DNA of 64,000 bases. It comes from Annona cherimola. Taxonomy: Eukaryota > Streptophyta > Magnoliopsida > Magnoliales > Annonaceae. Positions 56,941-64,000 of this stretch are shown one piece after another; positions within the stretch are counted from its first letter, which is position 1; every line of letters begins with the position of its first letter. The position numbers and the translations under genes are program-made. Below the pieces are notes generated by a model. The model ran no database searches. It was not told the origin of the DNA and worked only from the letters and a program-made list of their open reading frames with translations. Where the stretch lies: NCBI GenBank assembly GCA_030490835.1, contig CM059973.1:63182008-63246007 (forward strand). The letters run 5' to 3'.

Positions 56941-57755
56941 TATTATAATTGAAAAATAAAAAATATTATTAAATTTTTAAAAATTTAGAAATAAATATTG
57001 AAATTGTTACTTTTGAGAGAACCTTAATTATATGAACTTTAAATAATATAATACAACTCCTTATATAAAATATATTTTTCAACTTTACCAATTATATTAA
57101 AATCTTATTAAGAAATAATTATTTCTACATAATTTTTTTTAAAAAATGTGAAATAATGAAAGATTATGTCCACATATATTTCAGTGGTTGATCTAGCAAA
57201 TGAATGGAATAGTTTGAGATTTTATATACATATAATAGAAATTTTATTAAAAAACCAAACATACTCACATTTTCAAACAAATGTACTTACACAGTAAATT
57301 ACTGCAATGCCCCTGCTTCCTTTTTTTCTCATAGGAATAACTTTCCATGGGTTGGACCCTTAAACCCCCAAGCAAATGAAGTGCAACACGTGTGAAATTT
57401 TCACACAAGCGCATCTGGTGTTGCAACGTCAACAGTTTGGTGCCACGGCTCCAAGTTATTTGAAAATCGACCTGTTTGATTGCTTCTAAATTTTTCCTAT
57501 ATGACAGTCCTAAGGTCGAGGCACCAACCCTGCTAACTCGAAATTCTAGGCTTTACTTGTGTCAAACTTTCTCTTTCATTCTATCCTCTTTTTGTTTTGA
57601 ATTTGCATGGAAGTTGTCCTTTTTTTCTTACAATAAAAAGTAAAAAATAAGTAAATGCATTCTTAAATGATTAAATTAATATTACATAACCTAGAATGAG
57701 ATGAATTATAAGCTTATAAAATGAGTATAAAATGAACCTTGATAACTCTACTCTC
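56941..57755. other. AT-rich DNA; GC-richer patch 57310-57540, no gene seen
   Basis: GTGTGAAATTTTCACAC (57391) is a short perfect palindrome. The patch has promoter-like words but no frame follows. Confidence 0.35.
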
Positions 57756-57759
57756 ATAG

Positions 57760-58203
57760 AGTTATCAAAACCTTGGGGGGGAGGAATGTATGGGGATAGG
57801 TGCAGTTTTGTGAGATCCGATGGGTAGGTTCCTAGCTGCTAAGACATGGAGAAGGGATGGTGTAACTGATACTCTATCTATGGAAGCTTGGGCTATCAGT
57901 TCAATGGGGAGAAGAAATGTAGGTAAATAGCCTAGAGGTGGAGAATTACTCCTAACCACTGATTAACTTTTTGAACGACAAGTGCAATGTTCTGCAGGCT
58001 ATTGGCTCTATCTTTCAGGCCATCAAGAAAAGTGCAGAATGCTTCCAAGTCATGGGATTTAGTCATGTTCTTACTTTGAGTAAAGCATTTGCTCACTTTT
58101 TTATGTGACAAATAATGTTGATGGAATTTCTTATAAATCTTTTGTACCTAGACTCGTTTGATTGTTAGTAAAATTCTACACATACTTCTCATAAAAAAAA
58201 AAG
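57760..58203 (+). pseudogene. LINE RNase H-like remnant with poly(A) tail
   Basis: IGAVL, stop, DPMGRFLAAKTWRRDGV (about 57798) is the GxVxRDxxGxFLAA opening of the domain. DTLSMEAWAIS follows (the EAxA Glu motif), and VLTLSKAFAHFFM (about 58068) sits at the His motif (VxRxxNxxAHxLA). It ends CTCATAAAAAAAAAAG at 58203. The minus frame 57765-57959 is its shadow. Confidence 0.65.
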
Positions 58204-59110
58204 ATTTGACCCATACATGTGTTTGATTTGGATAATAATTAGTATAATATTAAAATAAATAATTCTAAATAAAATGGGCAGAATATATGTTAATTTTAAG
58301 ATCAAATGGAACTCATTTTATAGCGGACCACATCGTAATTATAGCACCGTTTGATTACACTTAAATATTTTTCATATATGTGAAAATGCTTTCATGAAAC
58401 CCTTCTTTTATTTAACTCCATTTCTTAGTACTTTGATGATTGATGAAAAATTTGATTCATCTATTATATCTAGCATTATTTATATTGTCATGAAAACTAT
58501 TTTATTTATTTAATATCACTGTAATACGCATCATCTATAAATGTGTAAAATTAACGTAATAAAATAATTTACTATTAAATATCAATTTAAGTATTATTTT
58601 CAACATCTAAATGATCCAAAATATCACTATTATGTTTTGATAAATATGGAAATGTATCTAAGTATTTTTCTTTATTTAAACATAAACATATCTATTTTGA
58701 GCAAACGTGGTCCATGTACTAATTTGATTTGAATGAAATTTGGTCTCTTAGAAACATAAATTATATAAAATATAATAAATTGATTGAATTTTGTATCAAT
58801 CATCACCATTTTATGAACTACAATGAGTTATATGTAATCATTTCTATGTAATTTGGTTCCATATAATTTAATAGTACTGTAACTTATGGCGTAGTTAGCT
58901 CAAAATGGACCTTATATGATCATAAAATTATAATTTATTCCACTAACTGTATTCGAAATTGTTTATTTTATTTTTTAACATATAAACTATCAAAGACATA
59001 ATTTATATATAGATAAATAATTGTATAAAATATCAATATATTTAACTAAATGTGAGACACACTTTGAGCCAAATATACCATAATGTAATGTACACATAAA
59101 TGTATAGGAT
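58204..59110. repeat. F2-type relics, two adjoining
   Basis: 58204-58350 and 58880-59110 carry F2 words (TTTGATTTGGATAATAATTA, CATTTTATAGCGGACCACAT, ACATATAAACTATCAAAGAC). 58380-58880 carries the longer relic (GTGTAAAATTAACGTAATAA, GAGCAAACGTGGTCCATGTA). Confidence 0.55.
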
Positions 59111-59285
59111 AAGGTCTTATATATACATATACACATAAGTCTTGATTCTATACATCCTTAAGTACAAATTCACTTCTATATTTCCATCTAGTTTAGGCTC
59201 TATATTGATGATTTTATTAAATTAGATCCATCCATTATATTTAAAACTATTTGTTTCACTTAGATACTAAAGTCATCTAATTGGT

Positions 59286-59452
59286 AGGGACATTGGCCAA
59301 ATGGCTATGTGGTCCTTAGTCTGATCCCCTGTTTGGTTTATGGGGAGCTTGGTCTTCCTTAAAATTACATAGAAGTAAATAGGAGAGAGTTCGTTGTCTC
59401 CTTTGAACTTGATTAAAATATTAAACGAAAATGTAATTTGTATGCCCAATCA
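59286..59452 (+). mobile_element. tRNA-derived SINE, probable
   Basis: GGTAGGGACATTGGCC (box A-like) and TAGTCTGATCCCC (box B-like, cf. GGTTCGATCCC) stand about 45 bp apart. The tail ends CCAATCAAAAAAG. Short similar flanks (ATCTAATTGG and ATATCAATTGG) suggest a worn target duplication. Confidence 0.45.
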
Positions 59453-59567
59453 AAAAAGATATCAATTGGAATTATGTTTATATCACATATGTTAAAAATG
59501 TATAAAAATGTGTACAAATTTAGAAAATTACTTAGATCTATATATCAAAGTTATAGAATATTATAAA

Positions 59568-59931
59568 GATAAATAATCCTGTTAGCCTAGGTTAAGTAAT
59601 GACTTAATTAGCCACCTAAAAAAATTCATTAAAATTTTTTCCCTTCTTTTATACGCGGTTTATCTAAGTGTACGTAATATGTAAATGAATTTTATAATTT
59701 TTGAATGTGTATATATTTTCTAAAGTTTTTTAAACACGTGAGTATTTTAGCTAACCTCTATATTTAAAAATAAAAATATATATCCCGCATAAAAAAATCA
59801 AAAATATATATCTGAAAACGTAAAATTTTGGTGTTTATGTTAAATACATCAATATTAACAAATTTATGAAAAATTTTAAAAAAATTAAAAGATTTTTTGA
59901 GGTGGGCTAAGTACTAACGAGATTACTTCTT
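59568..59931. mobile_element. Foldback MITE, family F1, complete copy, perfect 9-bp TSD
   Basis: 364 bp. Ends GATAAATAATCCTGTT and AACGAGATTACTTCTT, each 16 nt. Flanked by TATTATAAA (59559-59567 and 59932-59940). The inner core is more worn than in other copies. Confidence 0.8.
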
Positions 59932-60259
59932 TATTATAAAACCATACAAAATCATAAATCTAGAAAGGGTGAATATTATAGATGGTTTAGATGTTATATT
60001 GAGACCTCATCCTTATAATAAACAAATCATTTTGAATGAATTTAAAATTACTCTTAATTGATTGTTAATTTTAAGAAGGATACGAATTATGGATTGAGAT
60101 AATTTTTAGTATCTTAGTAAAATAAAAAGCGTTAAATATAATTGATTGATTAAATTTGACAAAATCATAAAAATGAGTCCCAAACTAGATAGGTGTACCA
60201 AAGTGAATTACTACATGTTGATGTATAGAAATCAAATATTATACACATGGAAAATATTT

Positions 60260-60570
60260 AAGTGCAATCAAATTATGTCATAATTATGGTGCAATATGTT
60301 ATAAAATAGGGCCCACTTAATTATGAAACTAACATGTATTCCATCATTGTATTTAAGATTATTTACTTTAATAATATATTAATTTCATCCAAATCAAACA
60401 TGTATAAGCCTCATCTTAAAATAATATAAATATCAATGTTAAAGTTGTATTTTTCAACATCTAAACCATATAAATTATGATTTTTAATAAAGGATTAAAT
60501 AATGTATTATTACATTTTTAATGCATGTGAGACTTATTTTGTATCAAATTATATCACAATCATGGTGCAA
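60260..60570. repeat. F2 relic
   Basis: AAATAGGGCCCACTTAATTA, TTCATCCAAATCAAACATGT and TTTTTCAACATCTAAACCAT match copies b and c at 39000-39741 in order. No intact ends. Confidence 0.55.
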
Positions 60571-60730
60571 TTGCACATGAAGGATTCTTTATATGTATTG
60601 GATATTATTAGGTACATTCGTCATACACTAATAGTAGTGCAACCCAGCTGTCTAGCCTTTCATGTAGACAGGATATATGAATCCCAACCACTGAGGTAGC
60701 GACTGTGTGCGCGCGTGTTTGTAGGTGCGT

Positions 60731-62190
60731 GTAGATAGCACAAAATGGGAAATGACATTAGGGCAGATAGGCATAAAAAATTTTGGGAAAATTGCAAGGG
60801 GTTTGTGTTTGGGAGATTTAGAAATAGAAAAATTCCAATACACTATATCTTTTACAGGAATTAAAAATCCAAAGTGGGTGAGATTTTAGGAGAAGCATGT
60901 CATGCAAGAGAGATTTTGGTAGAAGAGAAGTTGTTTTACATAGAAGAGGAGTTGTTGTCATGCGCATCATCTTTATCTCAATTTTCATCTTTCTCTTTTG
61001 CGGTCAACAAACTAAAATCGAATTGTTCGAATGGGAACTTAATCACAGCACTGTATGTATTTTCTCACGATATTCTTTTGTCACATGCAGGAGCACTCAA
61101 GCTCTACATGGATAAATACCCAATTTAGATATTAACCTAATTTCTTTTGTTTATAATATTCATTGGACAAAGTAAAAATAAATTTAAAAATGCATGTATA
61201 ATTTCAGACTAAAATACATCATTCATTTATTTTGATAACTAATTAGATTTTTTATTTTTTTCTTCATAAGAATGTTTTAGTAAGTGTATTTAATTTATAT
61301 TCTAAAATTTTCTGCTTTATAATACTTTTACATATTTATTTTTATTTTTAATAATCATCAATTTTAAGGGCATTTAAGTCTTTTTACCCCTTAAAAAGTT
61401 GAATTTAAAAGATTAAAATAAATATGTGAAAGTATTTTAAAAGGACAAAAATTGGTATATCAATTAAATAGACTTAGAAAAATATGTTTACAAAAAAATT
61501 AAAAATATAAATAATTGTAAAAATAAATCAATGATATATTTTTGCCGAGATTATATGGTAGTATATATAATAGGACTCTTTTTAGTATAAAATCACGAGA
61601 TTTTATAATTAATCATCTTTTTATAGGAAAAGTAAAGAGGAAACCTAGGGATGACGCTTCTACGATCTTGATATGAACCTGCCACAACTAAGAGAATACT
61701 TGATTTTCACCTGGTCTACATTCAAGTACGGATTGATTAAAAATAAAAATATCTCCCATAGTCCCTCATAAGCCCTGATTTAACAAAAATCAGAAGCCTC
61801 AATAAACTCAAACTAGGGCATAGCAATAGCTTGAATGGAAAATCAAAGCAATGGGGTGCTGGAGAGATCAGGGAAGATGGGTTACCCAATGATGCTTAGT
61901 TTGTCGGTTGACAAAGAGAAAAAAAATGAAAATTGATACCAAGATGATGCGCACAACAATAGCTCCTCTTCTATAGATAAGTTCTCCTTTCTTATGCTAA
62001 AATCTCTCTTGCATGATGTGTTCTTTTCCTAAAATCTCATCTGCTCTGGATTTTCAATTCTAGAAAAAGATACAACGTATTGTAATTTTTCTACTTCCAA
62101 AATCTCCCTCACATAAAACCCCTTGTAATTTTCCTAAATTTTCTTGCACCTATCTACACTGCCATCATTTTCCATTTTATCATATCTACT
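60731..62190. mobile_element. Long-TIR element, arms about 295 bp
   Basis: 60731-61025 is the approximate inverted copy of 61893-62190: for instance GAGATTTTAGGAGAAGCATG faces CATGATGTGTTCTTTTCCTA, and TTTTGCGGTCAACAAACTAA faces TTAGTTTGTCGGTTGACAAA. The interior (about 870 bp) holds an F1 copy and otherwise no clear gene. An 84-codon frame at 60874 crosses the arm and has no known motif. Long inverted ends suggest a Mutator-like or foldback element; a target duplication is not visible. Confidence 0.65.
61200..61560. mobile_element. Foldback MITE, family F1, nested in the long-TIR element
   Basis: GACTAAAATACATCATTC on the left and complement of AATGATATATTTTTGCCGAG on the right resemble the ends of the copy at 3149. 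The core is palindromic (CTTTTACATATTTATTTTTA facing AAAATAAATATGTGAAAGTA). Confidence 0.65.
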
Positions 62191-62200
62191 TGTATATAGC

Positions 62201-62870
62201 TAGGGTGGAAATTGGGGTGGGTCAATTCGTTTTTTACCGGATAAAACCAACGTTTTTTTTTAACTTAGTATATGAAAGGTTAGAAATTTTGACCCTCGAT
62301 CGAACAGTCCTAACCTATTTCACATATATTGAGTCATCAAAAATTACAAGCCGATTTTTAACTCTTATTGTTGTTTTCTTTTAAATTTTACACAATTTTT
62401 ATAGATAACTATATGAATAATAAAATAATCAATTTATTCAGAAAATAATAAAAAAATCAACAAGAGAAATTTGCACATATACTTATAAGTCTTACATATA
62501 ATTATATATTAACCTTTTTAATAAATTTATATTATATTTTCTCATGGTTTGTTTTATTAATGATGTATTTTTTAATAATTAGTAAAATATTGAAGCATAT
62601 AACATTTAAATTTAACATAGATGTATCTTTATGTTTGATAAGTATATAAATTCTTAAATCATTTTATTTGACCTGCATTTTTTACCTAAGTCGCTGTTCC
62701 AAAATCGATTTGATGTCAACCTGAAGTTTTTCCTGGGACATTAAAAAAATATCGGTCAAACCAACTTTATCCCGACCTGGTATAAAAATAGAGTCAAATA
62801 AAATTTAAAAGGTAGGGTCAAAGTTAAACAAACCTTGACCCTGTACGGCCCGTAGTGATTTCGACCCCTA
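62201..62870. mobile_element. hAT MITE, older copy
   Basis: Ends TAGGGTGGAAATTGGGGTGG and GTGATTTCGACCCCTA, same family as 7876 and 49061 but more diverged. The flanking octamers TATATAGC and CACACAAC differ at four transition sites, so the target duplication is uncertain. Confidence 0.7.
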
Positions 62871-63044
62871 CACACAACAAATGCACACACCCACTTGCTG
62901 CCTTAGCAACTAGATTTATCCCACTTACATGAAAAGTCGAAAGGCATCTTACACAACTATTATGATGCAAGAAAAATATACCTAATAATATTCCTATATG
63001 TATGGAGAAAAAGAGAGAGCACATATCAAGTGCAGACTTATGAT

Positions 63045-63395
63045 GTAGTCGACGTCAAAATAAGCCCCATATGTATTAGAATGCAATAATATTTTATATA
63101 ATTTTTATCCTTGTAAAAGTCATATTTTAGATAGTTCATACGTTAAAATAAAACTTTAAATTTTGTATTTATATTAAATTATTTTATTATATTAATTTTC
63201 TATTATTTTAAGATACGGCCCATACACATGTTTGATTTGGAAAAAAATTGATATCCTATTAAAATTAATAATTATAAATACAATGATTAGATTATATCTT
63301 AATTTCATAGTTATGCGGGCCTCCTTTACTGTCGTTCGCACCCTAATTATAGTGGAACCGAATTCACTCTAACGCACTCTAGTATGTAATATACA
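63045..63395. repeat. F2 relic
   Basis: GCCCCATATGTATTAGAATG, TACACATGTTTGATTTGGAA and GCGGGCCTCCTTTACTGTCG follow the order of copy a (38633-38977). Ends are worn. Confidence 0.55.
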
Positions 63396-63668
63396 ATCAA
63401 TTGTAAAAATAATTGAATATACAGCCAATATTATTTCCATTTTTAATTTTTAATTTTTAATATTTTCTTTTAAATCCAAGCCATCAGTCATATTATAATT
63501 TGCATGATATGAAGAACATATTGCTTAGATTTATATGTACTCCATAACAAGTGTAAATACATGAGGTTGTTTATACTTATATTTTAAAGATTATTAATTC
63601 TAAAAATTTTCAATTCACTTAATTTTTAATATATAAGCTAAATTAATACTTTCAAAAACAATAGAAGT

Positions 63669-63929
63669 TTGGATCTTTGCAAAAATAAAATGGAAGTTCA
63701 ACAACTGATTGCACGGGAGACTCCCAATATATATATTGTCAAATCAATATGTCACTCTTGCCTACTGATCCATGGCACTAAGTATCTAACAAATCTAGAT
63801 GGAATTGTGAATTCTGTTGAAAAGAAGTTAACTATTAGGGACAGAGAGGATCACATGAAACCACTGCGAAGGGAGGAGGTCCTGTGTAAACCCGATGGAA
63901 TGCCGGCCAATTTTTGCCAACATCACTAG
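63669..63929 (+). CDS. Unidentified 86-aa frame at the window edge
   Basis: The frame encodes MEVQQLIARETPNIYIVKSI, then CHSCLLIHGTKYL and a Lys/Arg/Glu-rich end. A CHS word after PNI(Y/F) occurs in some domesticated hAT-type transposases, but the similarity is too short to rely on. Codon use looks protein-like and less AT-rich than the flanks. It may be an exon of a gene continuing past 64000 or a transposase scrap. Confidence 0.25.
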   Translation: MDLCKNKMEVQQLIARETPNIYIVKSICHSCLLIHGTKYLTNLDGIVNSVEKKLTIRDREDHMKPLRREEVLCKPDGMPANFCQHH

Positions 63930-64000
63930 GTACGGTGTGTAATGATAGTTTCAAGACAGTCAATGAATTTATACAATGCTACTCCCATGAGCAACAGATG

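Noticed and set aside
62193..62878. 8-bp duplication TATATAGC/CACACAAC around the hAT MITE
   Set aside because: Four of eight positions differ, all transitions; too weak to claim.
1..64000. CRISPR arrays, bacterial operons, rRNA genes
   Set aside because: All dispersed repeats are explained by plant-type transposons or tandem repeats; no spacer arrays, ribosome binding sites or rRNA sequence were seen.

Overview
This window looks like nuclear DNA of a flowering plant with a transposon-rich genome. It is AT-rich, packed with layered mobile elements of plant type (L1-like LINEs with an RNase H-like end, Ty3/gypsy and copia remnants, a TRIM, hAT and Mutator-like non-autonomous elements, tRNA-derived SINEs), and it carries two intron-less genes for secreted proline-rich cell-wall proteins. 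The species cannot be named from the sequence alone.

Only two genes look intact: PRP1 (26187-26720, 177 aa) and PRP2 (36588-37574, 328 aa), same strand, about 10.4 kb apart. They share signal peptide, TATA box, about 500 bp of upstream DNA and the 3' flank. Further matching blocks downstream (about 27450 with 40350, and 28586-28800 with 41450-41650) show that a segment of several kb was duplicated; later insertions made the two copies unequal.

Layout: 0-5.2 kb, foldback elements and AT-rich relics; 5.5-8.6 kb, two hAT elements, the larger holding an exon-like gene fragment and telomere-like repeats; 9.2-10.6 kb, two LINE 3' ends; 10.6-17.7 kb, old LTR-type noncoding DNA and repeats; 17.8-24.8 kb, a decayed LINE split by a hAT element and a solo LTR; 25-28.8 kb, PRP1 unit; 28.8-33.3 kb, gypsy relic with a SINE in its protease; 34.4-35.8 kb, foldbacks; 36-41.7 kb, PRP2 unit, with four elements lined up in TA microsatellite; 41.9-46.4 kb, more foldbacks; 46.9-51.8 kb, a second LINE split by a TRIM dimer and a hAT element; 52-54.5 kb, Athila/Tat-like relic; 55.5-56.9 kb, a tandem array with 10-bp internal periodicity; 57-64 kb, a LINE end, SINE, foldbacks and a long-TIR element.

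The strongest unexplained signal is a superfamily of about 370-bp near-perfect palindromes (at least 14 loci). All share one inner core (arm motif AAGTTTTACCATTTTTGGAT) but carry different, exchangeable outer ends. Several have 9-bp target duplications, and some sit in (TA)n tracts. Most boundaries are fixed here by target-site duplications read directly from the sequence; family names rest on general knowledge and no database search was possible.
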